Shown piece by piece: positions 43,201 to 55,144 of a DNA stretch of 64,000 nt; position 1 is the first letter of the stretch, and each line of letters begins with the position of its first letter. The notes below the pieces were generated by a model, which searched no databases, was not told the DNA's origin, and worked only from the letters and a program-made list of their open reading frames with translations. The position numbers were made by a program, and so were the translations under genes. Location: the NCBI RefSeq assembly GCF_964340395.1, contig NC_135549.1, positions 17,374,842 through 17,438,841 on the forward strand. The letters run 5' to 3'. Origin of the DNA: Glandiceps talaboti. Lineage: Eukaryota > Hemichordata > Enteropneusta > Spengelidae.

Positions 43201-46200
43201 GCCCTGGATAACCGAACGTTGTTTGCTAACAATAAGCCTCATATGTCCCCTCTTTATGACACGTCCCCAGAGACACATACATGCAAAAAATTGCATCCCC
43301 AATGTCAAATATGGCGTGAAATACACACACATAACGTGTTAACGTGACCTCTCAAGTTATTCAATCAATCATCGAATTCAATACATCGTATAGTTACATG
43401 TATACACAAACACCATTAAGTTAGGAATGCATGCATATGGGCTACCAGTCACTGCTCTCGGGCTACCAAATTTAAATGATGGTAGCCCACGTGGGCTACC
43501 AAGAAAAAAAACGAATTTCGAGCCCTGCCCTAATGAAAGGTGTTAATTATGGTTCAACCCCATAGTGAGCAAAGCACAACAGTGCATGTCACCAGTAATA
43601 ACGGGCTGTCGTCACCACTCATTAAATATTCATTTGGTACAGCTGTTTTCACAATGTCCAACCACAGGACTCCACTCCAGTCCGTTTAAACTAAATCACG
43701 TTGTGACGCAACAAGATAATCATGTTTGTATGAATGCTGTAGGACGGAGCACATCCAGACTACAATTTTCCATGAACTTGCAATCACAAGAACTATTATA
43801 TGAAAGTGTTACACTTACTCATGTAATGTGAATCCCCTCTTATAGTACATGGCATATGTAAAATTCAAGTTGTCCTCAAAATTTTAACTTAGGAATCTAT
43901 TGAAATAATTTCACATGTGGGTGGCGGTGTGAATCGTAACGATACTGTATAGGAACTACATGTTTTAGGACAGAAAATATCCCAGTATTTTCAGCCCACA
44001 TTTCCATTTATATAGTGAGCGATTTAAGAGCGATAAAGACAAATTATGTGATGGCAGATAAAAGTCAGACATTTGACTATTTGTGATTTCATAATTAGTT
44101 TATCACCTTTGTGATGTTGACTCGAGTCACATTCTTCACATGACCTGACTTGACAGGAAGTATAATTCATCAAATACATGGAAGTGCTGATGTCACTGTC
44201 TTTATTTAGCAACATAATTAAATCTTAGGCCTGGTAATACCACTTTTTAATTGCGATTTTCATCCTAACTACAAACTTTAGATTCATTTTTCTAGCTGAG
44301 TGCTATAATCAAGAACATAATTATGTAAATAAGAATAAGATTATAATGGAGTCCAGTGTTTCAATTTCTATTCTTCTAAGAATTTCATGTAATTTATGAT
44401 TTACCTCATATAAAGTATAACAATCTTGGTACCTGTAATAGTATTTTACCTTATGTTAGAGGGTCAAAATAGAACAAGAAGGTTGACATTTTCTCACACA
44501 TGCTTATTGTATTGCATGTGTAAGTTGTAACATAAGTCGTGTCAACTAAGAACCTAATGATTGGTATTTTTATGATGTGCCTAAGTGGTAAAATTCTATT
44601 TCAGGTAACAATAATTGGTTATAATATTTGGTAAAAATAATTGACTTTTTTGGGTGAAGAACCAATATGTAGATATTCATAAAAACAGAACATAAGGAAT
44701 AAATTATTTAAATTTTTATATATAGCTTAAGGATATGGCATGTCAGATTCTACTAAAACTAAAGTGGGGGAGGGGGGTTAATGTTAAATGTTTCGTTCCA
44801 GTTTTATGTGAACTCTTGTGGATGGATGACAATTTCTACTGATTCAGCTTGATTAAATCAGCAGGTTTCTATTTCACCATCTTTCATATTTCTTCTTGAA
44901 GTCGCAGCATTCAAAGCTTTATATGTTAGCACGCACCCCAAACAATTAATCTACTTAGCTGTCCTCGACCACCCCATGCCCCAATAGTGAAATGTAAACC
45001 CCTTGATTATTGAAGATGATGCTGATGACAGCTAGACAGAGATGTACATGGTGATACTTATCCTGATTTGAGAACGTTGTAGGATTTAGAATGTTACTTT
45101 GTTATCATATCATGTACTGAATTGTAAGGAAGAACTGTACTGTATATTAGGAATACAGATAACAAGATGGCAGAAATGATTGTCATCATGAGTTGTTTGA
45201 CAGAATGAAAACCATCATTGTGTGTGTACCTGTCATGTCCAAATTGTCCTACACTAATGTAATAACTTTAATAACTTCAATTTGCATGTCATGAATATTG
45301 CATAATATGAGGTTATTACCCGATATCATCTCTTCGTCCTCCATAATACTGTGAGTGCAGATTCCGCATTGTCACATGATTCATAAGACAAGTGTTACAT
45401 GGCGGAAATACAAGAATGGTGATACGATGAATGAAGAGGTGATATTGAGTAATAAAATGATTTACCATATGCGTATACCCAGGAATTCAAAGAGAAATTA
45501 CAAAACATTTTTAAAAAAGCACAGCTTGCTATGCAGTGCACTTCATTCATCGTGTGACTCTGTAATCAGGTTACATTCACATGCCCATAGTCTGTTTCAT
45601 CAAAAATTTCCCTGCCTAGAAGATGTCTCAGTTTTGTGGTCATACACGATAACATCAACGTTGAAGATTGATCACCATTTTGTTTGTTTATGTTTGGAAT
45701 TGCCATGTCTCGTCCATTTAGAAAGGCGTTTTCTGCTGATGTTTATTTAAACGTGAATATCGTGACATTTAACGTCCCCATATCAGAAGTGGTATTTCAT
45801 GTTAAACATCATCAAGAATGATTGATCTGGGTATAGGTATATGATAACAATTGAAGTCAAATGTTCTAACTCGTCATTCTTTTATATCTATTAAATCACC
45901 TAGTAAAGAACCATGATTACAATTTGTAGAAACAATGAAAGCCACATCATGTCTACTTTTACACCTACATGTTATTCCCCCAATATTTTTCTTCATTCAG
46001 CCAAGGAAAATACGAGTGACCTAAGGGGCAGCAATTCGTAGTGACAGCCTTTAGGTCACAATTATTTTTCTGGCTGAATGAAGAAAAATATTGGAGAATA
46101 ACATTATACCAGCGCCAGTAATAGCAAAGAAAATCGGGGAAATTAATGTCAATTTTATACATTTTGACTCGTATTTCAAACACATAAAAGTGTATATCAG

Positions 46201-46513
46201 AAGAGTTGATATCAAAATATATTTGAACAGCTTATCTGAGCTGATATCTGTGTTATCTGGATTTACAGGATAGTGTGCTGGTCTCTCTACTGTACCATCT
46301 GAATATCCCTCAGTCTCACAGCTAGTAGAAGTTTAGACCGTAAAGATACGGCATGTCGCTCTACCTGTGAGGGCGCCCTATCATGGCACACCTTACAGAC
46401 TAGTATCAATATAGTTACTCAATAAATTAATATTAATATTTTGTCTCATCTATTTATCTTTTACAGATATCACATTACAGTGGTTAATCCAGCATTCCAA
46501 AGCAAGTCGTTGA
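34224..46513 (+). CDS. ARL8: ADP-ribosylation factor-like GTPase 8
   Basis: Six coding exons: 34224-34346, 35482-35562, 37715-37788, 39789-39882, 41135-41273 and 46467-46513, giving 185 residues (human ARL8A and ARL8B have 186). There is a P-loop GLQYSGKTT (27-35), switch I MIPTVGFN, switch [22 protein letters not shown] and a [11 protein letters not shown] guanine-binding loop. The N-terminal helix is amphipathic and lacks the Arf Gly2 myristoylation site; ARL8 is N-acetylated instead. It is a lysosome-surface GTPase that recruits kinesin-1 through SKIP and the HOPS tether. The protein is close to identical to vertebrate ARL8 in the core. The 5.2-kb last intron holds a hAT-like element and foldback copies; intron 3 starts with an array copied from exon 3. 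Confidence 0.97.
35767..35786 (+). other. Three spaced AGGTCA half-sites in ARL8 intron 2
   Basis: Three AGGTCA half-sites with 1-bp spacers, a DR1-like arrangement for nuclear receptors. Similar AGGTCAAAGGTCA motifs at 49930 and 50055 lie in degenerate repeat DNA, so this may be repeat-derived. Confidence 0.35.
37262..37560 (+). repeat. 42-bp minisatellite in ARL8 intron 2
   Basis: Six or so units of TGATATGTATATTTCCCT followed by CCGTTTTCTTCCATTACTG. Most are 42 bp; two contain an extra 15-bp partial duplication. Degenerate copies continue to about 37690, close to the acceptor of exon 3. Confidence 0.9.
37748..38250 (+). repeat. Tandem array seeded by ARL8 exon 3 end and donor
   Basis: The first unit is the 3' half of exon 3 with its donor and the following intron bases (37748-37835). 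Five diverged copies follow at about 37836, 37921, 38000, 38081 and 38170, each 79-89 bp. Each keeps a recognisable GGAAAGATATTGTC-like segment, a GGTGTCAATTGTA-like segment and most keep ATTCAGTGAAATG and a CCATTGCTTT-like segment. Reading frames are broken, so the copies are not exons. Confidence 0.75.
42007..43527. mobile_element. 1.5-kb hAT-like non-autonomous transposon
   Basis: Inverted ends CAGGGCTCGAAATTCG and CGAATTTCGAGCCCTG. CCCTAAT is duplicated on both sides (42000-42006 and 43528-43534); counting one overlapping G, GCCCTAAT gives the 8-bp duplication typical of hAT elements. Inside both ends lie repeated GGTAGCCC...GGGCTACC palindromes (near 42083 and 43483). No transposase frame is visible. 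It sits in the last ARL8 intron. Confidence 0.8.
45970..46103. mobile_element. Foldback element, copy 1
   Basis: Arms TGTTATTCCCCCAATATTT and ATATTGGAGAATAACA, with further pairing through CTTCATTCAGCC / GGCTGAATGAAG and GTGACCTAA / TTAGGTCAC. Homology to copy 2 continues beyond the right arm for about 80 bp (CGCCAGTAATA..., TAATGTCAATTTT). It lies in ARL8 intron 5. Confidence 0.75.
46336..46400. mobile_element. TA-flanked mini-MITE, copy 1
   Basis: Ends GACCGTAAAG and CTTACAGAC, flanked by TA on both sides, with GAGGGCGCCC in the centre. It is the most diverged of three copies (others at 48911 and 59497). It lies 66 bp upstream of ARL8 exon 6. Confidence 0.6.
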
Positions 46514-48281
46514 ACCCTTCTATCTGTCTGTTCTCAGTCTCTCTGACAGTTCTGTATTTTCATCAATGGCCTTCCAGTATTCAGTTTGAATTTTGCTAGG
46601 GGACCAATCAGAATCAATAGAATTATAGGCTCCCTCATTATATATGCGTAATACACATTTGTGATTGATTAGATCAGATTTTTTTTTTCAAAGCTACATC
46701 AGGTTTTTTGAAATTTTCATTTTTATAAAAATGAAGTAAAATTAGTCTAGACTTGTACAGAACTTACATGAGTTCAAAAAAAGGAGTACAGTTTAAATAA
46801 TGAATTTCAGTTCAAAATAGGGAATTGACGCGTCACAAAACCCCAGCGTGTTTTTGTGGTTGTGATTTCCTCAGGTTTAGATTTTTTGGACTGGCCAGTC
46901 ATACCAAGTTGATTATGTAGAATATCTTCATTCATGCACTTTTTTGTGGAATGTCAATAGTCTTTCTATTTAGTCTGGTCTATAGTTGTCATGGCAACAG
47001 ATTAACAATTCTGTTTACAAAAGTGTTTATACTGACACTAGTGCTGTTAGATTTCCAGTATGTCATTTAAATTTAAAAATTGATAAAAAAAAAGGTCAGA
47101 AAACTAATGGAAAGATTTTTGATATTGTCTTGTATACGCATGAGAGACTAGTTCCCAGGATTTGTAGAAATATTCAAGAAAAATTCTTTAGATGGGGTTG
47201 GAAGGACATTCATTTATCGTGTACATGTAAATCTTATTTGTCAACAACAACAACAACAACAACAACAAGGTACATAGCATTTTACTATTCTCTTTCTTTT
47301 TTCTAACTCATGGCTACAAACATGGAATATTTTGTATTTATGGAAATTTGTATCTATTTGTGTTTTGCTTCTTGAATGAAGTTTTCGTACATGAAATGTA
47401 AAAAATTATGCATGGCAAGTTTAGAGATTGGGTAGCAACATTTTAGAAGGTCCAGATGGTGATAGCAACTAGCAATACGACCTGTCTTTCTGGATTCAAT
47501 TTATCTGCAAATTTTTCAACAATAAATGTCTCAAATCAGATCTAGAAATAATGTTGATTAATTGTGTATTTTGGAACATTTGTATACTGTTATAGGGTAA
47601 TGGTAGTTTGCACCTTGAAAAGGAAAGAATTTTGAGTTCTTTGCCCAAAAAAATTAGAAACAAATCTTTACAAAAGAAAAATGAACTGTTACAGTGACCT
47701 GGAAATAGTTGTGCAGACAGCAAAACTGTGTCAAATTCTTTGACATTAGAATCCAATATGGCTGCCATACTTTCTGATATGAGAGATTGTTAATTTTCTT
47801 CAAAGTAAAGATGATCAGTACACTGCTTTCCTTTGTGACTTTGCACAAGCTTTAACAAGATATTGGTGTGATTTTCTCACTGATTAATACCCGTGATGCT
47901 TTCTTTTGAAAGGAATATGACCAAGATTTTTTACATTTTTCTCAGTAATTTAGTTTCATATGGAAAGATACATGTATTATTCTACTATGCTTGTTAGCTA
48001 GCTACTGGTCAAACTCTCTTCATCTATAACTGGTGTTTTGGACACGAGAGTTAGTGAAACCTGAATTATGCATCCATTTGTACATTGTCCAAGTGACAAG
48101 TGATAGTCATGGCATACCAGTAGTGCAATTCTCAGTATCTGCAATAGCATTTTACATCCCACTGCAGGGGGTCAAAATGGAGCAAGAAGGTCAAAGAAGT
48201 CATGGTGTCCACCAAGAAATCAAATGGTAGTTATTTAGATGATGTGTTGGGATGGTAAAAATTCTATTTCCGGTAATTAGA

Positions 48282-48407
48282 TGTTATTCCCCAATATTTT
48301 TCTTCATTCAGCCAAGGAAAATATGAGTGACCTAAGGAGCCTTTGTTGACAACCCTTGGGTCATGAGTATTTTCCAACTGAATGAAGACAAATATTGGAG
48401 AATAACA
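48282..48407. mobile_element. Foldback element, copy 2
   Basis: Same arms as copy 1: TGTTATTCCCCAATATTTT at the left and AATATTGGAGAATAACA at the right. CTTCATTCAGCC and GAGTGACCTAAGG are also shared, and similarity extends rightwards to about 48480. It lies downstream of ARL8. Confidence 0.75.
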
Positions 48408-48910
48408 TAATTATATCATCGCCAGTAATATTAAAGAAAAATCGAGGAAAGTAATGTCAATTTTGAACATTTTGACTCATTTTGAATGCAGCAGAACCAG
48501 TGATGTAGAAATGCATTATCGTGACTTAGACATGCATTGTTGTGACGTAGAATAACCAGAGTATATATTCCATATTTTTTGTTCTAAATTGCTCGTGCAT
48601 TGTATAATGAGTAGTAATGAAGCGTAAGTTTAATGATAAAAGTAACTTTCCATGTCAGATTGAAAGTACAAAAGAAACCAGTCAACATTTTTGACTGTGT
48701 CTGATAGTGTGTTTTACTTGCATCAACTCACACTTAGTTGAAATGATGTGTGGCAGTCTTTACAGTGAGGGTGAGGTAAATAATAATGTTGGTTTATTAC
48801 AATGACATATATTGTGTATAGTATGATTTCATGTGGGAATTTACTACAGTATCTCTTCTACTGAAATATGGGACTCGTGTAGATTTCAATACTACACGAG
48901 CCTTAGTTTA

Positions 48911-48979
48911 GTCTGTAAGGTACACCGTGACGGGGCGCCCTCAACGTGAGGGCGAAACGTCATGACGTATCTTACAGTC
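48911..48979. mobile_element. TA-flanked mini-MITE, copy 2
   Basis: Ends GTCTGTAAGGTAC and GTATCTTACAGTC are near-perfect inverted repeats flanked by TA. The centre is GGCGCCCTCAACGTGAGGGC, itself palindromic. This is the clearest member of the family. Confidence 0.7.
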
Positions 48980-49879
48980 TAGCCTTAGTTCTGCGCAAAG
49001 AAAACATTGTATCATTTGTATTGGTGGGTCTGCAAGCATTGGTTCAAATTTGGTATTTGCTTTCCTGTCATGAAGGTGAAGGCAAGGCAAATACAAAAAG
49101 TCAAACCAATGCCTGTAGATACGCTGCATCATTTGTGTGTATTCAAACTAAACTGTTTAAAAAAAAAATTTTCTGTGAAAATGGTTCCAATGAAGAGTAA
49201 GGTAGCCAAACAGAGTTGTAACTTTTAATGTAGTACAAATAAAATAGTCCAAGGTGTAGTAATGTACAATACTGTATCATGAAAATAAAGTAAGCTACAG
49301 ACTGTGTTGTAACTTTGAATTCATTTTCCTACTCAATGAGGTTTGTGTGGAGAGCGGTGTGCAAGATTTTATGTACGACTCGTCTTCTTTTGACATTTTG
49401 AAGTGAAAAGTTAAATTTTGAAGGTAAAGTTCATCACCAAATATTCCAAACAACATAGTGAAATCAAAAAAGGACAGGCGTGCAGAAAAAAAGAGGATGA
49501 ATATGTATAATTGTATGCCAAGAGAGACAATAAATATGTAGATATAGTGGGGGCAATATGTTGATCCCAGTTAAGAAGAGCAACCAAACATCTGACATAT
49601 ATGTCATTGTTTTCCTGTCAACGAGACCATAAACCATGTTATGCCAATGTGTACATGAATAGAGTCCCAAAAGTGCAAATACATTTGTACAATTTATTTT
49701 CAAAACTACAGCAACATTTCCTTCCTGTGTACTGGTATTCCTACTACCAGGTTATTACTGAAGTAATTTTTGCTATTTTTCCCCAAGTAGCTCAGACAGC
49801 TGGCCTTCATCGAACACATAGTCCCGAACTGGTGTGTTTTATAGCAGTTATTGTGCAAATTTGAATGGTGTATCTAAAT

Positions 49880-50590
49880 ACAAAACTTCATAATTTGTCA
49901 ACCAATTTGCTATTTGACCTTGAATATAGAGGTCAAAGGTCAAGAAAAGCTGACCTTTTCTTGTATAGACATTTCAATGCAGTGTGTATTTGACTTCTTG
50001 AGTTACATGTAGAAAGAAACATTTCGGTCATTTCACCTTAAACATGTTTTGTCAAGGTCAAAGGTCATGGTCTCATAAGAAAGCGCATCATTGGTAATGT
50101 AAGGGTAGAAACCTGAATGCTGTCCATCATATGTATAAAACTTGTGGAGATAACAGGTAAAATATGCTTTTCTATCACGGATATGGATGCCATTTTGGTA
50201 TACAGGTCAAAGTCATGAAATTAAGTGACTTGCATATGCCTCAGTCATAATTAAAATATTATCACTTGAAAAGTTTAATGCAAAAAGCTATGAAGGTAAC
50301 CCAAACTTTGCTATTTGACTTTGCAGAAGACTTACAAGCTCATATTTGATAATATCGGTGTAGACACTTGAATGGAGTCACTACATATTACACCTCCAAA
50401 GTTATGATGCATACTGTGAAAGTTAACAACAAATATGACTGCCATTTACCATACATGATTCAGTCACAAAACAAAGTGACATGCATATACACAGCATGTT
50501 TCTGCCAGGTTTGGTTGAAATCGGTTGGTGCATGCCAGGGATATGAGGGTGAATGCATGCACAGATACATGCCCATTGGGGGCTAAGAAG
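49880..50590. repeat. Degenerate interspersed-repeat-like DNA with DR1 motifs
   Basis: Low-similarity repetitions of phrases such as TTTGCTATTTGAC, AGGTCAAAGGTCA (49930-49942 and 50055-50067) and CCAGGTTTGGTTGAAATCGG. It resembles old dispersed repeat DNA; boundaries are not defined. Confidence 0.35.
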
Positions 50591-51509
50591 GACATATTAC
50601 CCTTGAACATATGGTATATGGAAATGAAGAAGGGATAGTAGTGTGCACGTATGATATATGTGCTGCTTACAAACTTAATCAGGCAAGTGTATTTAGTAAA
50701 TTATTTACATGGTAACATTTGTAGTACAACTGAACCAAGTAGTGCTAGAAGTATGGTGTGTGTGTGTGAATGACTTTATAAAGGAAAAAATATGGGGCTG
50801 GTTGCAGTGACATCACTTTGGGTGACTACTTGGAAAATTGTTCAAATCAAAACATTTGCACTGTGGACCATACATGTGCGATTTGGGTCAAAGAATGTGT
50901 TATCTGTTAAAAACACCTTCAAACTCAAAAAACTACAGCAGATCAGTCTGAAATTTGGTAAGTGATGAGGTGTCAACATAAATAATTGTTCAAGAAAAGA
51001 CCCACTTTCCCCATGTACATATGCAAATTAGAATGGGGAAATTTTGGTCCCAAGATTAGCAGATCAAACATTTTGTTGGAATGTTACTAGGGATGTGTAA
51101 ACTTGTTCATGGCATGACCTCTTTGACATGTAAATTTGGTCTAAAAGTGATAAGTGGTGATGATATCTTGTCCTAAAGAAAAATACTGGACAGTTGTTAG
51201 TGAGAATATTTCTAGGGATGTGTAGATGAAATTGACATGATAACCTTGTTGATATACAAATTAGAGCTAAAATGTCAATTATTGGTAAAAAAAAATACGT
51301 CAGACCAAAAAAAAATCTGGACAGAGTGGTCAGAAATTTAATGGGAAATGTTTCTAGGTATACATAAGTGAACAATTGTTGTAAAAGTTCACTTTTGGAA
51401 GTACACTTACCCATTAGCAATTAATAATTATTATTAATAAATTTCAAGAAATGTTATATACAAAATAATACGACAAAAGAGATTTTAAGCAAAAATTTAC
51501 CAAAATAGA

Positions 51510-51515
51510 TTTATT
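51510..51515 (-). other. Poly(A) signal for the 51.7-kb exon
   Basis: AATAAA on the minus strand about 195 bp after the stop at 51708, which supports a transcript end here. Confidence 0.4.
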
Positions 51516-51707
51516 GAATCCCATAATGTTACTATTCCAATTCTACACATTAAAGCCATTGGTTGATAGATTTATAGAAAAGATATAACTTTTTGCGAAA
51601 ACCATCATGATGATGTAGCACATATAAACTCACTTGTTTAATAACTACAAAATCTCAGCTAAAAGCACTACAATATAAAATGTATAGCATAGTAACTTGT
51701 AGTATCA

Positions 51708-51959
51708 TCATATAGCTAACAGTACAACAAAGCCCAAGCTCTCCCCTATGTACATATATTTCTTAAATAAGTAAACAGAAGTATAATCAATTAGTACAGC
51801 ATATAGGCAAGATGAAGACATCTCCACTTTCAGCATTCCTGGATGATGTCTGGGTCCATTTAAATCAAAACTGTAGTACTCATGTTTGGGTCTATAATCA
51901 TTTTGCCATTCATAAACTGCCAAATATTGCTCAGGAACACCAGCTAAGATCTTGAGATC
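51708..51959 (-). CDS. Unassigned terminal exon (partial)
   Basis: An open frame of 83 codons plus stop follows a good acceptor (CATATTTTACAG) on the minus strand, in phase 0. It starts DLKILAGVPEQYLAVYEWQN and later has YYSFDLNGPRHHPGMLKVEM and LYAVLIDYTSVYLF. I do not recognise the family. An AATAAA lies about 195 bp downstream. Upstream exons were not found between here and MANBAL; a 2.4-kb transposon occupies most of that interval. MANBAL exon 1 ends in phase 0, so this could in principle be an alternative MANBAL last exon. It could equally be the end of a gene with unrecognised small exons, or not coding. Confidence 0.3.
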   Translation of the reverse strand, partial: DLKILAGVPEQYLAVYEWQNDYRPKHEYYSFDLNGPRHHPGMLKVEMSSSCLYAVLIDYTSVYLFKKYMYIGESLGFVVLLAI

Positions 51960-52275
51960 CTGTAAAATATGAAAACATGGTAGGAGGGTCAGTACAAGTT
52001 CTAAAAATAAGCTACATGTATTAGTCCTAAACACAAGGAACACATCTGGAATAATTTGACAATCCACACGAATTCTTTCCATTCAAACATAGACCCTCCA
52101 CTGGTGAAGGGTCTATGATTCAAACACACACCCTCCACTGGTTTTTATCATTTACAAGGGCATTATTGTTAAAATTCCTTGAGTTGTGTTGCTGTTTTGT
52201 TACTTACTCCTGTACAAGTGTGAACTTTTCCTCATCTTGTATTTAATATACAAATGACTTCACCCCCATCCTTAA

Positions 52276-54679
52276 AGGTGATTCAAAATGCTCACATTCA
52301 CTATCGCTAATTTGCTAGACGACATGTTTGTGAAATGCATTCTGGTTTTAAAACTTTTCAAAAGCGTCTGCAAACACCTTAAAATTACCCTTTTTCAGTC
52401 ACTTCCCTTCGGATTTACTTCGAGAGTTTTGGGTATTTCCGGTCCCACCTAGACCACGGGATTTTATGACGTCATAAAGAGACATGGATAGCACGTAGCC
52501 TATGGCGAGCGTAGTCACTAGGTGAACAAAACTCAACAGCATTGTGAAAAAATACATTGCTAGTGGTTGTAACAGACATCAGTAAACAAAAACTACACTC
52601 TACATGTCTTATTAACCAACATTTACCGATATTTACTCACACTTTCTGACTAATTGGCAGTGTCTGTGGGTATAAATGCTAAAATATGATCTCCCCATAT
52701 TATGGCAAAATAAATCAAAACGGCTAGACTACAGTGTAGATATACATAAACACTTGTAATGTCGCTCGCGTGTTTCAATTTATTTATCTGATTTTTTTTA
52801 TTATTTGCCGAGGAGAAGCATTACAATATCTTCGACAGGCATGGTGTCGACAGCATATTATAGCCCACTATACTCACTGAGTGTCGCCTTTTGAACGGCG
52901 CATTTAGCAACAAAGTAAACATATTTATCTTCAATAAATATACTAGCTATTAGATTGCCATATCATCAGCAATAAAATTGTAAAGAATTGAGGAAATTTC
53001 GTGAGTTTAGTGTTGTCATTTACATGACTTTAGCAACTCGTCTGGAAGAAAACTTGTATGGTTTCCATTGTTGCGATATCACTTAATTTAATGCAACAAG
53101 CCTATTTAATATTCATTAGAAGAATTCTGTAACGAATCATGGTATTCGAAGTGTACAGTTTAGGAAACCAACAAATCAAATATCGCGATGTGTTCATGAT
53201 ATCAAATACGATTGGACAATATTGACGTCGACAATCAAGGTCGTGACCCCAGCACATGGTTATGAAAGAAAGCCTGCAACTAGATACTTGGCTAGCCACG
53301 TCCGGTCCCGTTTCTCAGGGTTTGTTTTGAAGTTAGAGACGTTATTTCTGTACGACTTGAAGAATTTTACAATATATCTGATTGATAAATATGGATTACA
53401 TCAACACGTGGATAAATTTAACCCGACACGAATGTGCGCTGTGCTCTCCCGATTCCATACGTACATTGTACATACACTGCTTCAGCTTTGATCGGCGGCC
53501 TAGTACAGCTTACTGCCGCGGCCGCGGTGACTGCACAAAACTTGACAACACTACCCCTCTACCGATATATAATAATCACCTGTATACCGTGATAAAAACA
53601 AGCAATAATTCGAGTCCCCAACAAGTCGATGAGACCTACTTCTGTTCTGTCCGATCCGAATGCGAGTTTCTTAGGTTTTATATGGGTTTCAGACTCGGAC
53701 TAGAGTTTACGCCCTAGACAATAATAGATGTAAACTTGTGTTCACAAGCCAAACATGTGACAATACAAGACCACAACGAAAACTGTGAAAAATTTGCAGG
53801 TCAGTCTCATTTTATATATGGACAACAAAATTAGGTCGGTCACAGTTCCATTTACATGTACATGATGCAATGACTCGGAGCGTACTTCCATATGCTCGGA
53901 GCAAATCGAATCAATTAGTGTATTATGGGACCAACAAATATATTGTGGCACATGTCCCGATACGCCTTCTTGAAGTTTCCCATTGGTATTCTAATAGCTA
54001 GTATATTTATTCGAGATGAAATATGTTTACTTTGTTGTTAAATGCACTGTTCAAAAGGCGACGCGAGTACGATTGAGCTAAAATATTCCGTCCTTGGCCC
54101 GGGGATGCCGTCAAACGTCACCACGGTATCGTAATGCTTCTTGTCGGCAAATAATAAAAAATCAGATAAATAAAAGTCAATGAGTGTGAAACACGTGACA
54201 TTACAAGTGTTTATATATATCTAGTCTAGCCGTTTTTGATTTCTTTTGCCATAATATGGGGAGATCATATTTTAGCATTTATACCCACAGACACTGCCAA
54301 TTAGTCAGAAAGTGTGAGTAAATATCGGTAAATGTTGGTTAATAAGACATGTAGAGTGTAGTTTTTGTTTACTGATGTCTGTTACAACCACTAGCAATGT
54401 ATTTTTTCACAATGCTGTTGAGTTTTGTTCACCTAGTGACTACGCTCGCCATAGGCTACGTGCTATCCATGTCTCTTTATGACGTCATAAAATCCCGTGG
54501 TCTAGGTGGGACCGGAAATACCCGAAAACTCTCGAAGTAAATCCGAAGGGAAGTGACTGAAAAAGGGTAATTTTAAGGTGTTTGCAGACGCTTTTGAAAA
54601 GTTTTAAAACCAGAATGCATTTCACAAACATGTCGTCTAGCAAATTAGCGATAGTGAATGTGAGCATTTTGAATCACCT
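52276..54679. mobile_element. 2.4-kb long-TIR transposon with TTAA duplication
   Basis: Flanked by TTAA at 52272-52275 and 54680-54683. Terminal inverted repeats run about 685-695 bp: left 52276-52960, right about 53985-54679. They start AGGTGATTCAAAATGCTCAC. The outer 450 bp or so look nearly identical (one indel in the first 200), while the inner part is more diverged. The central 1 kb is CpG-rich, contains a NotI site near 53518 and encodes nothing like a transposase; its frames of 60-111 codons have no recognised homology. TTAA targets fit Kolobok or piggyBac-type transposases; the termini do not start with CCC, which argues against piggyBac. Confidence 0.85.
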
Positions 54680-54779
54680 TTAAGTTGTGTGTGTTTGGGG
54701 GTTGGCCAGTGGGAAGTGATATACTATATATGACGTATGTGTATGTTATGTTATGTTCTGTATTTCATGTGTGCACGTG

Positions 54780-54961
54780 CATGCATGCATGTGTGTGCGT
54801 GTGTGTGTATGTATGTATATATGTATGTATGTATGTGTGTATGTATGTATGTATGTATGTATGTATGTATGTATGTATGTATATAAGTACATACGTACGT
54901 ATGGATGGATGCATGCATGCCTCTGTTTGTGTATGCGTGCATGTGTGCGCGCATGCGTGCA

Positions 54962-55006
<45 letters not shown>

Positions 55007-55014
55007 ATGTGTGT
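54780..55014 (+). repeat. (GTAT)n/(GT)n compound microsatellite
   Basis: ATGC, GTAT and GT runs in succession between the long-TIR element and the MANBAL stop. Poly-TH/CV open frames across it are artefacts. Confidence 0.95.
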
Positions 55015-55144
55015 TTATAGCATACAAATTGTGTATGGAAATGGCACTTATAAACAGAAAAACAGAAATGTATGGCAATATCTGATAACATGAGATCAGA
55101 GATTCCAGATGAGATATCGTGGTGTTGCAACTTACTTCTTTCTC

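Larger units (their letters stand above)
46514..51500. other. ARL8 3' UTR and spacer, repeat-rich
   Basis: No supported exon. Possible ARL8 poly(A) signals (AATAAA) near 47521, 49234 and 49282. The stretch holds a short CAA run (47242-47268), the second foldback copy, the second TA-flanked MITE and a degenerate repeat-like region at about 49880-50590. Open frames here have no recognised homology. Confidence 0.5.

Noticed and set aside
45355-45750. 131-codon frame in ARL8 intron 5
   Set aside because: No recognised family, no splice logic, intronic.
49930-50067. DR1 nuclear-receptor sites as enhancers
   Set aside because: They recur within degenerate repeat DNA far from any promoter, so regulatory function is not supported.
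53382-53717. 111-codon frame inside the long-TIR element, considered as a transposase remnant
   Set aside because: No catalytic DDE/DDD pattern or zinc-binding motif; composition fits chance in CpG-rich DNA.
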